Below, piece by piece: positions 26,061 through 37,519 of a stretch of 64,000 bases of DNA. The stretch covers positions 124,001 to 188,000 of the forward strand of contig JANATG010000007.1 in assembly GCA_029449235.1 (NCBI GenBank), in the 5' to 3' direction. Below the pieces are notes generated by a model, which was not told the origin of the DNA, made no database searches, and was given only the letters and a program-made list of their open reading frames with translations. The position numbers were made by a program, and so were the translations under genes. Origin of the DNA: Linnemannia schmuckeri (Eukaryota > Mortierellomycota > Mortierellomycetes > Mortierellales > Mortierellaceae). How positions within the stretch are numbered: the first letter of the stretch is position 1; each line of letters opens with the position of its first letter.

Positions 26061-26377
26061 AGCAACTTGAGGATGTTTTCGGGTAAAATGAGGAAACGCG
26101 GGGAGGAAGTTGGAAGTGGGGAAGTACAAAAGCAGCATTAAAGCATTTTATTTAGAGTATCATTTTAACACATACACACGCACGATAGCTAACATGTCGT
26201 TATGTAAGGTTTCCTTGTTTCTTTTTGAGGTTGAAAAGGGGCGTTTTTCATGTTTTGTCAACAACGCGACTGTGTACAAGGCTTCAACAAGTATCTTCTG
26301 CTTCGAAGGGTGAGGGTATATTTCATAAATGCTAAAGTGAGAAAAAAAAGCTATGCTACTGTTTTCGAGTCGCAGAT
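26061..26377. other. Convergent intergenic region
   Basis: About 317 bases between the 3' ends of the mL46 gene (plus) and the PPxY protein gene (minus). No gene is seen. Confidence 0.5.
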
Positions 26378-28218
26378 CTACCGGTACTGGACTTGATCGA
26401 CGATGCTCCAATAGTACTGCATGTAAAAGTCGCGAGTGGTCATGGCCATCTGAAACTCAGACTTCAAGGTCTTGTCCTTTACCTTCTTGTAAATCGCGCG
26501 CTATAAAGTAGAAATGGCAAGAATTAACAAGGCGGTGGTTAGGAATGTGATACATTTTTACCATCATACCTATAATGTTCCGACAGAAAAAGAAAGAAGA
26601 GCGAATAAGAAAACTTACAGCTGGGTAGAAGATGACGCCGACACAAGTAAGGAAGCAAAAGAACTTTGTCCAATTACTTCTCATGAACTTCGCCAACGGC
26701 GAGGCGGACCGGACAATGACCACATTATTGGTACAAGGGTACGAGATATTAATGGAATGCCTGTAATTGACCGACCGGATCGCGTGGGTAATCGCCCTGG
26801 TGAGCTCTTCATAGTCCCACTGGATTGACTTGTGCATGTGCATCTCCTTGAAGGGGTTTTCTTCATCGGCGAATTGTTCAAGGACTTGTTTGATGGTAGG
26901 GATGGTGCCTGTTTTGGGGTCAGGAGCAGTAAAGAGGGCTCCTCGAGGAACCACGTAAGGGGTAAGATCAAAGTCCATTTTGAAGTCTTCGACATAATGG
27001 TCTTGAATGACTAGCTTCCTGTTCCCATCCGAGTCTGTCTCGTATGTCTCGTGCTTCTCGATATGGTGGCCTATATAGATAACGATGAAAGGCAATAATT
27101 AGCATCACAAATAGATATTAATCCATTTGCATTTCTTTCGTAAATTTTGCTTCAAGTTTACCTTTAATGACGATGTGGAGGGAGGGCCGGTCATTGTGGG
27201 CAACAAAAAATCGGTAGAGCTGGTAAGGATCCCCAAGGATGGGGTCGCAGGACTCGACACCCTTCTTTGTCCGTTCGAATTCCGCAATCGAGATATCTTG
27301 AGAGTTCATCAGACTTGGGATGGAGGGTACTCCTGCGAGGGGTGCCTCTTGTGCGGGGTGACCTTGTGATGGTGGCGGAGGGAATGGTGGCGGCGCGTAT
27401 GTTGCTGTTGGCGCTGTTGCTGAACTGAAGCCAGGAGATCCCGATCTCGATCCTGAGGCAAAGTCTGCCGGTGCGCTGGGTGGAGGGTGGATATTCTTGT
27501 TGTCGTTAAATTGCTCAAGAGGTGGCGGTGGCATCGATGGTGACGCATACGAAGTTGGAGGCGCGGTATCGGGCGCCGAGGGAGGTGCCGAGGGTGCATT
27601 TAAAGCAGGACCAGGGACTGGGTAAAGTCGTTGCATCGAGTTGCTGTCAGGAATAGGGGCAGTATAAGGGCGCTGCGTCAGGTCGTGAGGAGGAGCAGCG
27701 TACTGGGGATGGCGAGGAGGGTAAGGGTACGCAGACCCAGGGTATTGTTGAGGGTACCCTGGGTGAGGCGGGAGTGGAGACCCGTTGTTCTCTGGTGTTG
27801 CGCAAGTACTGTTACAGTTCTTGTTCTTCTTCTTCTTGCCAGCTTGGATGGTATCGTTAGGCTGGATAAAGGTGTATTGGGCCCGAGTGTCGGGGATACG
27901 CCCCATCTTCAAAGGTCGGGACTCTTCATAGTCCTGGTCGTCTTCGTCCATATCTTGGTCCATCTCGAGGCCTGTCGAGGAAGCATTGTGGACGACCTTG
28001 ATGAAGTCTTCGCTGGATGGGTGATATTGCTGCTGTTGTGGTTGCGGAGTTGTTGTTGTTGTTGGGGGCGGTGAAACGGAGAGTTGATGGCTGATTGCTT
28101 CTTCGTATGAAGGAGGACAAGGTGGTGGGGCGTTGCTGCTGCTGCTTGGTCCTGGTCCTGCGGGAGGGTATGCAGGGAAGATGGCAGTCGTGGCTATGTC
28201 GTATGGTGATTTGGACAT
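26378..28218 (-). CDS. Uncharacterised proline-rich protein with PPxY motif and hydrophobic segment
   Basis: Three exons (28218-27162, 27070-26619, 26500-26378) join in frame to 543 residues. The first 300 residues are Pro/Ser/Gln-rich and include PPSYEEA near residue 35, a PPxY-type motif that WW domains of Nedd4/Rsp5 ubiquitin ligases bind (family knowledge). A basic KKKKNK patch and poly-Pro blocks follow. From about residue 305 the protein looks folded: DPYQLYRFFVAHNDRP, GHHIEKHETYETDSDG, DFKMDFDLTPYV, IQWDYEELTRAITHAIRS. A short hydrophobic stretch, FFCFLTCVGVIFYPA near residue 490, may be one membrane segment, with a basic tail after it. I believe this is a conserved fungal family without a known function. 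A membrane-bound adaptor for an Rsp5-type ligase is only a guess. Confidence 0.85.
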
Positions 28219-28813
28219 GTATAAAAGTTATAAAAGTAAGTTGGTGTTGTGGAGGAGATAGGGTGTGTGAGAAAAAAGAAAAGAGAAGTGGGGAGGGAAC
28301 GAACGATTATTGAAAATAAAGCCGGGCAGGTGGACGACCAAAAGTCCAAAAGGGGAAAGAAATCTATCAAAAGTCGAAAGAATCTGCCAAGAGAAGGCCA
28401 AATGTGACATGCACTGTGACTGTTTACTTGTCGTCGATGCACACACAAGGCCCAGACACTCAAAAGCTCAAATCCCAAAGCTCAAGGTAAAAGAAGCGGC
28501 GGCAAAGGTAAATCGTAGGAATGGTGGCAAAAGGGAAAGAAAATCGCGCCTGTGGCGTCTTCACAACGCTTGTTTCCTTGCCATATTGGAAATAGTTGAC
28601 TTCCCTTTACTTTATGTTTCTCACAACCCTTTCGTCATTCCTTTGCCATCACTCCCATGACCTTTCTTCTTTCTTCGCCTTTCTTCTTGTCCTTTTAATC
28701 CCTCGCCCTCTTCCTTTTCTTTCCTTTCGCCCTTTTCCTTCCTTATATCTCTCGCTTTCTTTCCATCCAGCACCTTCTTCCTCTCACCTTTCTTTTCTCT
28801 ACTCCACAACACC
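28219..28813. other. Intergenic region between the PPxY gene and the Crinkler pseudogene
   Basis: About 600 bases holding the promoter of the minus-strand PPxY protein gene and whatever remains of the promoter of the plus-strand Crinkler pseudogene. The right half is strongly C/T-rich. No further gene is seen. Confidence 0.5.
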
Positions 28814-31288
28814 ATGACCAACAACTTCCTTAACCTTTTTTGTCTTATTGATGGAAAGAGCACGTCAAACGCGTTTTCTATCAAGATTGCCCCAATAAAC
28901 ACTGTGATGACCTCAAGAAGCTCATCAAGACAGAGGAGACACCCGGGTTTGATGACATTGCTGCGAATAAGCTCACCTTCAGGCGTGTTTTAATCCCCGA
29001 TGGCAACCTAGACTCTGTCATCACAACTAAAGCTCTCGGCGATAAGTCTCAGCTAAACAATCCTAGGACACGTCTTTCCAAACTGTTTTCCAAACCTCCC
29101 GATGACAACACGTACATCCCTGTCCAGCGACTCCGGCCAGGTAATACACATATGTGTTCGTTACTTTTTGTGGATAGCTGTGTGCATCGTCTACTCTTAT
29201 TCAGGTACTCATCCATTTGTTTCAATTATTCTGACATAGTCCATGGAGCCGTTCCTGTCTCCAGTCCTCTCCTGGGTGAATCTCGTCCTGGTTCTCCGCT
29301 GTTGAGTAAAACAATCGCATCGCCATCCACATGAAAACTAATCACTACCGATGAGCTGTCGATCGACGCTTGACCAATGCTGATTGTACCCTTATTACCA
29401 TTCAGTAGGTGAGATATGGAGAGAGAATGTGAAATAGATCGAGGATAAACTGCTGGTTCCTGGCTCGGCCTACCGTGATAAGCTCATCCGATTCGTAAGA
29501 GGCAACCAGTCGTTTCCAGCAACTTATGGACCATTTGGGATATTACCCTCTGTTTCCGCTCACACAACGTCAACCGCATAATCTAGCCGACCGGCCTTGC
29601 TATTCTTTAGCTTGCCAGATTCGCCTGAGCCACAGTACCCTTGCAGTACTGCTGACTACACCCTCGATATAGCTCGCAGGCCAGAGACTCTCCTGTTGCC
29701 ACTCTTTGGTGTTTCTGGATGTGGGAAAACGAAAACGGCAATCGAAATGCTGTGTAAGAACTGGGGCTTCCATTTCAACGCAAGTGTCACGGACTGAGGC
29801 TCCAATGATCTTTCCGCTTTACTTGTCTCGGTCCAACAAATGGATCTATATCAACATAGAGACTTGAACAGCAACATCCAAGTTCATCTCCTGGCGATGG
29901 CTCTTGTTTTTAGACGCGTCATCACTTTGCAACGCTGTCTCGACATTACGGGGCATGAAGGAACGACATTTGCACGCAAAGACGGGATGCTGTTGCAAGT
30001 TGCTTGCCGTACGTTGGGTTCAATGACTTGCTTACCGAGTTGTTTACGTTGTTGGCGAATGTGATGAGGCGGGAAACGCGAAAAAAGCAATGAACTAAAT
30101 CAATATTCAACCTATACTGATAGAGAGCATGATTTGCGCCAGGAATGGTCACAGTGATTGGAGGCAGGCGATCCAGGACACGAAAGAGACGCTGACATCG
30201 ATCGATCGCCGATTTTACGGGAAAAGCAACATCCCTTACAACATCGATCGAATGCTCCGCCAAGTTGCGTTACATTCATCACGGTATGCAGGGTATCAAA
30301 ATATCCGAACAATACTTCAACTCTTTGTGCTAGAGCATTATCTGTATAGGAGCCACGTGGTTCTTTATGAGTTGGAGGCGCCTTTAGTGGAGGCCTCTGT
30401 TGGGCGAATCATGGGTGTTTCTAGTCAACCAGTATGAGCCGCATGCATTGCGTGCTGCGGTGAACTTCTTTCGCAAAGATGATCCAAACTTTCACAGCGC
30501 GATCTGCAGCCTGTTCAGTATGGCATCGACACAAGACTCCGTCCTAGGGGCTACATGGGAGATGGCGGTTATGCCTAGCCTGGTTTATGTTTTCCACAAC
30601 AAGGCCTGTGTGAGACGTCTCTGGTCCCCTTGGAGGCGGTGCGCTACGACGACGGCCTTCTGAACAGCAGAGCCACGATTGTCGGTTTGAATGAGTATAT
30701 GCTTGGGACCGACTATCACAGTATGTCATTGAGCGAATTTCTGGAAGCGCACATCAAGAATGGCTCACGCTCACGCAACGATTGGAGTCAAGTTCCAGTG
30801 TTTTACCATCCTGCCGAGACGCCTTCCGGACCCGACATTGTGTTTGTTCTGCATTTCGACAACTATGGCTTTTGTCCTATTTTCATCCAACTGAAGCGGC
30901 AGGTTTCATTGAAATCAGGAGACATCTTGGGTGTATTCGCAACGGTTAAGGCTGATGCAGTTCAACGCCATCTGGGCGGCAGCGAGCTTTAGACGTCTGT
31001 ACCGTTTCTCCTAAGTGGTACCTTGGCGTAATCATTGCTTATTCGACTGAGTTGCCAGGCGCGGAGGGCTCGTTTGTCGAGGTGAGAAGAAGCAAGTGAA
31101 TTCTCGGAGTGCAAGAGGAGGAAACCCCGCAGTGCATTTTGCTCAAGATCGACAAGAACAATATATGCGACCTCTTCCCGGAAGCGCATGTGAAGGTGCT
31201 GGATCGTCTCAAGAATATCAAGCGAGAGCTGGAACAGAGCCGCGATGACCCGGCGGACGACCGTGCAGTGAAGCAACGTCGGTTCTAG
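28814..31288 (+). pseudogene. Decayed Crinkler (CRN) type protein gene
   Basis: Remnant of a Crinkler-type gene. These proteins combine a ubiquitin-like header with P-loop NTPase and nuclease-like C-terminal parts, and are known from oomycetes and early-diverging fungi. The header starts at 28814 (TNNFLNLFCLIDGKSTSNAF); a one-base frame change near 28895 shifts to the frame holding DDLKKLIKTEETPGFDDIAA, and a donor-like site follows at 29142. Downstream, a Walker A motif GVSGCGKTKT lies at 29708-29737 and is soon followed by in-frame stops. Later pieces include VNQYEPHALRAAVNFFRKDD (about 30426), GPDIVFVL...IFIQLK (about 30826-30895, compatible with a PD-(D/E)XK-like nuclease core), and a final piece ending at 31288. 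Several frames and stops make a functional product unlikely. The extent is approximate. Confidence 0.8.
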
Positions 31289-32720
31289 GCTCTAGCCAAT
31301 GTCGCCCTTGTACTCCGTGTAGCGTATTAAGAGACAACGTGAAGAGTTTATCTTCGCCGTGCCTGGATATCTTTTGCTCGTTTGTTCCTTGTCATGGAAA
31401 ATAGAGGTTTGAAAGAAATATGTACAGTTCCCTTAAAAGAGTCTACATTTCTCAAAAATCATTACTCCATGAGACTAGCACGGTTTTTACCTTTTTTTTT
31501 TTTTTTGTATTTTTTCACCCATAGTTACTCAGAAAACAGAGCAAAACCATGATGCGCAACTAATAAGGATAGTGTTACCCATTCAATAGCTGGTAAGGGA
31601 ACCAGAGAAAAGAGAGAGGTTTTTGTGGTAGATGATCTGAGGGAAAACGTTTCTTACGCATAATTTTGAACGAATTCTTATGGGGGTTGTTCTAGATCTG
31701 ATGGACCCGGACTGCACTTTGGACAGTTCAAAGGCTTGTCACTGTTGTAGCAATCGAAACAACAGGCAGTCCTTGAAAGCTGCTCCTCAACTCGTTGGCA
31801 CAACTCTTAAAAATGGGTCGTGAGAGAGCTGAGAACTAGAACATTGTTTAAGAGCAGAGGCCTATTTTAATAGACCCCATCCGCCAGACCGCTATAAGAA
31901 GTAAGTTGTTCTGGTTCCAAGACAAGAAGACGAGAGGTGACTTGCTGCTACGCTGCGATCAAGGGTCGCCAAAAAAACAAGCGTTGTTTTAAAAAGAAGA
32001 GCCACACTAGTGGTTCTCAGGAATCGAGACTGTACAGGCGTTTCTGGGCTGTCCTTAAGACCTGGAACGACCCTCTATGATTTCGTATGAACAAGGCCAA
32101 AAATTGGGTAGAACAGAGTCCCTGTCTCCCCTCTCTGCATTATACTCTGAGCTAGAATCGAGATAGTTCTTTGCCATACACACGTTGAATGGTGCCCCTC
32201 ATCGATCTTCAAAAATTGCGGATTGTCCTTCTGCCAATTTGAAGTTATGGTGGTTGAACAAAAATGCGAAAAAGAGTCGTAAAAAGCCGTACTAATCCCC
32301 TTCAATAATGATCTTTAAGAAACTGTACATTTTTTTTAGGAGACTGTGTTTCCTGTAAAAAGACTTCTAAAGTGTGACTGCTATGGGTAATGCCAAGCCA
32401 CGCGACCGCAAAAAAAAAAAAATGAGTCCACCTTATTTGAAGGATGCAGCCCCGCAGGCCCTTGGCTCGATCCTTCTCTTTTCCATTCCTTTTCAAGTAG
32501 TGAGGAAGGTACGCTTCATCGGCCTTGGTTATTATCTCTCTCAGGGAGAGCATCTGGTTGTTCTATGCGATCATACTGCAGCCGCACATAGTTTGATCAT
32601 TGGATAAGAGTCAGCCTCGATTTACTTAAATGAACTCTCGTTCAATCTTACATCAAATTAGATTCCTTTTCAAACCGAGAAAAACAATCTAGTTACTTTG
32701 AAAAGTTCCATCAAACAATC
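31289..32720. other. Gene-free stretch between Crinkler pseudogene and eS31 gene
   Basis: About 1.4 kb, A/T-rich, with a run of T near 31493-31506. Short open frames on both strands match nothing I recognise. It may be decayed sequence related to the preceding pseudogene. The last 100 bases probably carry the eS31 promoter. Confidence 0.45.
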
Positions 32721-33351
32721 ATGCAATTCTTTGTGAAGTCCCTTTCCGGCACCGTGGCCGTCAACGCCCAGGCCGGTGACAGCATCAGCAACGTCAAGTC
32801 CATCATCCAGGAGCGCGAGGGTACGTCCTTTTTGGATTCTTTTTTTGTTGCTTTCGGGATATTCGATGTCTTCAGAATATTTGTCAAGATATGCGTCCCT
32901 ATCATGTTCACAGGACAAGCAAGAACAAAAAAAAAGGCAGTTAGAAAACTAACAAATTTTCTACTCATGACAAATACAACAAATAGGTATCGCCGCTGCT
33001 GTCCAGCGTTTGTCCTTCAACGGCAAGACTCTCTCCTCGGACATGCTCCTCTCCGCCATCCCCGCCATGTCGACCCTCGACCTCAACGTCGACTTGCTCG
33101 GAGGAGGCAAGAAGCGTAAGAAGAAGACCTACACCACCCCCAAGAAGATCAAGCACAAGAAGAGAAAGGTCAAGTTGGCCGTCCTCAAGTTCTACCAGGT
33201 CGACGGTAACGGCAAGATCACCCGTCTCCGTCGTGAGTGCCCCTCCGAGACCTGCGGCGCTGGTGTCTTCATGGCCTGGCACCACGATCGTCAGTACTGC
33301 GGACGCTGCGGTCTGACCTATGTCTTCAAGAAGGAGGGCGAGACTGCTTAA
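32721..33351 (+). CDS. RPS31: Ubiquitin-like / 40S ribosomal protein eS31 (S27a) fusion
   Basis: Fusion of a ubiquitin-type domain to small-subunit ribosomal protein eS31; in most eukaryotes the header is real ubiquitin and is cut off after synthesis. Two exons (32721-32820, 32987-33351) give 154 residues. The eS31 part is standard: GGGKKRKKKTYTTPKK, KHKKRKVKLAVLKFYQVD, and a zinc ribbon with CPSETC...CGRC. The header is unusual: it aligns end to end with ubiquitin (MQFFVKSLSG) but lacks most ubiquitin features. Positions equal to K11, K29, K33 and K63 are not lysine, the I44 patch residue is Ser (RLSFNGK), and the terminal LRLRGG is replaced by VDLLGG. This resembles FUBI-type headers rather than ubiquitin. 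The Gly-Gly-Gly junction could still allow cleavage. Codon use is strongly biased, as in highly expressed genes. Confidence 0.95.
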
Positions 33352-33665
33352 ATGCATGAATCTCGCTTTTAACTTTTCTTCTTGGTTCTTCTCTCTGGTT
33401 CTTCTGAGATGACAAATTAAAAAAAAGATAGATGTTTTTTGCTGTCCTTTCTCTCTTTGGCAGTAGACTTCTTTCTTTTTTTTGTGGGCTTGAACAGCGC
33501 TGCGTATTCCTTTCTTTTTTCTTTTCTTGTTCTCACTTATTGATAATAAAAAGGAGATGGTGGATGTGTCGCTATTCACAAAAAAAAACCCCCTCTTTAT
33601 TTATTTTGTTTGTTATTATTGTTCTTTCAGGAAAGATCAGAAAAGATCAGAAAGGATCATCTAAT
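33352..33665. other. Convergent intergenic region
   Basis: About 310 bases between the 3' ends of the eS31 gene (plus) and MEX67 (minus), T-rich, with no gene seen. Confidence 0.5.
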
Positions 33666-36600
33666 CTAGCCGAGGTGCCAGACGTGAGGCGGGAGCGTGT
33701 CGCGGGATGCCTGGACGGCTGCAAGGGCCCGGTTTAAATCCCATCCGTTGGTCATCAACGCCTGAACTGCATACTGGTAAACAAGCCCCGAAATCCTCAT
33801 CAACTCATGAGCTGCCTCAAGCTGCTCCACAGACTAGTAAAATTCGATTAAAAAAAAAGAACATGAAGGCAAAGAATTCATGTGAGTTTAGGTTTACTGA
33901 GACGACGAGATTCATGCATTATGCCAACTGCGAGATGGTAATGCTTACCAAGCCGTCGGGGTGGTTGAGTGCAGTAGGGGAAGGAGCCTGGTGGTTGACG
34001 ACTCTCAGTTCAGGGGCAACGTTCACGCCTGACTCTGGCCTCCATGACTCGCAGCCATTGTAATCCCGAACCATCATTTGATCTGATACGATCACGCACT
34101 TCCAACCATTTTGAGCAGCGCTATCCATATAAACAATAAGAGAAAGTAGTAGTGAGTCCAACATTCGATGGACAAGATACCACTGAGTGTTCATGGAAAC
34201 AAGCGAATTCGACTTACATGGAGTCGACTGGCGCTGGGGCAAGAATAAAAGTGCGGTCGAACGATTTGCGAGCAGGGTTCGGGCCGGGACCAGGTCTATA
34301 TTCCTCGTATTCGCCATGCACAGACGCAAAGATACAAGTTTCCGCAGGAAAGAGCCCTCGTGTCTGCCATGCATCGACACAAATCTTGCTGTCGTCCGAC
34401 AGATCATGAAAGGTATTGGGGAATTTCATCAGCGCGTTAAGTATGATCGCTTGGTTGCCAATAAACAGCCGCGACTCCCGCGATGCTACATTGAAGCAAA
34501 CAATAATTATATGAATATAACACGATCTAAATGTTGACCACTCAACCCACGCCGAGGTACGCGAAGAGTACTTACAAGGTTCCTTAATTATCTCAAAGTT
34601 GCGAGAGCGAGAAAGGTACTCTGACCAAACGGACCGTTGCAGAGTTGCATTGTTTTGGTTCCGTTGGCCGGTGTGCTGTTGCTGTAGCCGAGCCAATGAC
34701 TCTCCCGGCAAGGCTACTGTGCACGAAAATATCGCATCGGGCTTGTAAACATATCCCAGATTCACGCGCTGCTCTGAATCAAACAACCCGAAGTAACTAC
34801 TCGACGGACAAAAAAAAAATACCGGTCAGTATCGATCAAGGCAATGTGGCTTGGTGCCACATATACAAAGTGGACAAAATATGTCAACTGGATGGTCGTG
34901 GCCGCACGTTTTACCTTGTGAGGAACTCAAGGACCGTTGCGTGTGTTTCAGGGTCGCCAAAATAGTTGCCACGGACGGGTACTGGGAGTGCAGCCTTCCC
35001 TAAGGGGATATTGTCTAGGTTTACACCGAACGAGATCCTGAAAACATTTATGCCGTCAAGTATAGTGATCGACTTGAACAGCTCTGTCACTTTGCTACCA
35101 CAAACATAAAAAGGTCAAAGGAGATGTTAGAAGTCTGACTGTGCAGGAAAGACATGTATAAGAACAAACACGGTAATCCGGGGCGAGAAAGTACCTTCTG
35201 TAATTGGCATCGTTACCATGGGCTTGGACATCATTGTCGCGCACAGGATTGTCCTCGAGGATAAGTGCTTTCAAGAACGGCAGTTGGCCATCTCCGCAGA
35301 GGCACCGAAGCTCGTCAAACGAGGAAATGTTGTTGCCTTTCAGCGATAGGTTTTGTAGGTTTGGAAAGTACCGGGTGATGGATGAAATCGACTGCAAAGA
35401 CGATAGATTATTGTGCGCCAGCGAGATTGTGATAACCTAATAGGAACACGAAAAAAAAAAGAGATAGTATACATATGCAGGCAATCATCACTTAAACACA
35501 AAACGATGGATATCGTGTCGAAAAAAAGAATGAAGGAGAAGTAAAATTACATCAGGGAAGAGTTCGGCTGCAGTTTTGAAGAAGAGAGTTCCAGTGTCAC
35601 GACGGCTCGGGCTCTGTCCAGGAGGAGCAGCACGGCCTTGAAGGAGGATGGGATCTGCCGCCATTCTTTCCATTTTCAGGAAACCATCATTGTGACACGA
35701 CTGGATGTACGCGCGCACAATTTCGATGGTAGCATTGTTGTAGTGAATGCTGTCCTGGCGATCCCCACCTTGTCCGTCCAAAGCTACACCTGCTGAGGTC
35801 GTGATCACAAGCTATTGGCAATATGGAAAAAGGCGTATTAGTATTATTGTAAGGTGATGGGCTTCATGGCGTGTGTACCTAAACAAAAAGGTGTGAAGGC
35901 GTACCTTGTGCGTGTTGAAGCGAATGCCAGAAAGATCGCGCAGTGCCTTAGCCTGGTCAAGGTCCCCGACATGGTATGAGACGGTGTCGTTTTTGTACCT
36001 TGGCTACATGCACGAGATATGGTAGAGGTGACAATAAAAAGACGTGATCAATTCCATGTCGTTCCTAACGGTCAGTAGACAGTACTGAAGCAGAAATCAC
36101 AATGTTTTTTACGTTGGACAGGTTGACCAAGGTTGGTTGGGCTTTCCGACAAAGAAACTCACACAGGCCTGGGTCATTGAGCACACCCTGTGCACCGCTT
36201 TGTCCACTGTTCTGGACCCTGATCTATTTAGTCGACGGAGTTGTTCGTATGGTTAGAATTATAACGAGCGGTGATTGATAGGCTGAGTGTCTGTTGCTAT
36301 GCATTTGATGGAGAGATAGCGTAATGGACGTTTAAAGGACGGGTAGAGAGAAGCGACTTACATAGACGATGGCACCGTTACGGTGGTGGCCCTGGCTATT
36401 TCCTTGCCGGTTGTTACTGCTGTGTGAGGACGAGAGCGAGAAGCATTGTCAATTGCTAGCTGTTTGTTTAATCTGAGCGTAAAAGATTCTCACAGTGCTT
36501 CAACGCACACTCCCTCCACACCCTTCGCATTTGTTACAGAAATAACAAAAAACAAGTGAAAACACACGCTTATGTTTGGTCGATCCACAGCACCTACTTA

Positions 36601-37053
36601 CAAATTGTTTCCTGGGCCATTTCCCCTACCGCCTCCTCGCCCGTTGTTGTTACCGTACTTCATGTTTGTATTGGTTCGAGGTCCCAAGCCCTGGACAAGG
36701 CCCCCACCTCCTCCTGCACCACCACCGCGTCCACCTCCATTGAAGTCGCTTCCTCCTCTGTTACTGCCTCCACCAAAACCACCACGACCACCGCGTCCGC
36801 CACGGCCTCGGCCACGGCCACCGTCATATTCACCGTTGTTATTGTTGTTGTAACCTCCTCCTCCCCAGCCGTTTATAAAGGCTCCGAGTAGGTTGTTGCC
36901 GATGTCCATAGTGTTTCCATTGCCCATGCCGTTGTTGTTGTTGTTGTTGAAGGCTCCTCCTCCGTTGTTGGCGTGTTGCCCGCCTCTTCCGCCGCGGAAT
37001 GAGCCTCGACCACGTCCTCCTCCGTTCGGATTGTTGCCTCCTCCTCGCAGCAT
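33666..37053 (-). CDS. MEX67: mRNA export receptor Mex67/NXF1
   Basis: Main mRNA export receptor; with Mtr2/NXT1 it carries mRNPs through nuclear pores. Eleven exons: 37053-36602, 36419-36362, 36223-36113, 36003-35905, 35811-35551, 35436-35195, 35094-34915, 34796-34576, 34485-34218, 34120-33949, 33833-33666, all GT-AG, joining in frame to 743 residues. Order: a Gly/Asn/Arg-rich RGG region (1-165); an RNA-binding-like part (NGAIVYIRVQNSG, YHVGDLDQAKALRDLSGIRF; about 165-245); leucine-rich repeats (SLAHNNLSSLQSI, LQNLSLKGNNISSF, LKALILEDNPV, ITILDG; about 328-430); an NTF2-like domain (FLTSYFGLFDSEQR to NHPDGL; about 465-688); and a C-terminal TAP-C/UBA domain (SGLVYQYAVQALMTNGWDLN). The start is the first ATG of the RGG region. 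Exon 2 has tandem acceptors CAGCAG. It diverges from CHL1. Confidence 0.95.
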
Positions 37054-37519
37054 GGCGCGTAAACAGGGTTTGTTGGTTGTTTGAGCTGAGTTTGGTTTAA
37101 GATGTGAAGGGTGTGTGTGTCTTGGTTGATGGGAACGAGTGCTTGCAAGATTGAGAAGAATGAGTGTATGAATAAAAAAAAGTGCTGCAGCGCGTGAGTG
37201 TAGGAAAGGCGCGAGAAAAAGTTAAAAGAAAAAGAAAAAGAAAAAGGAAAAGAAAGAAGCAAAAAGGAGAACACGTTCTAATTGTCCATTTTTTTCCAGT
37301 CGAACGTGGTTGGTCTATCTTCCCTCGGCGTAGTCTTGTTCGTTTTTCTTTTGTCCCTGACTGTCCCCCTGGTTGTCCCTGTCTCCTTTGACACCCAGTC
37401 ACACATGGCTCGGACTTTTTTTGAAACCCTTTACTTTTTCACTCCCTTTGCTGATCATTCACATACCACCTTCATCACTCAATCAACTAATCAGGACCCT
37501 AGCCTCACCGCCCATCGCC
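37054..37519. promoter_or_regulatory. Divergent promoter region between MEX67 and CHL1
   Basis: A 466-base region between the two start codons. It contains an AAAAAG-rich purine block (about 37217-37258) and a C/T-rich block nearer CHL1. No clear TATA box was found. Confidence 0.5.

Noticed and set aside
32302..32607. Open frames on both strands before the eS31 gene
   Set aside because: They overlap each other, are short and A-rich, and match nothing recognised.
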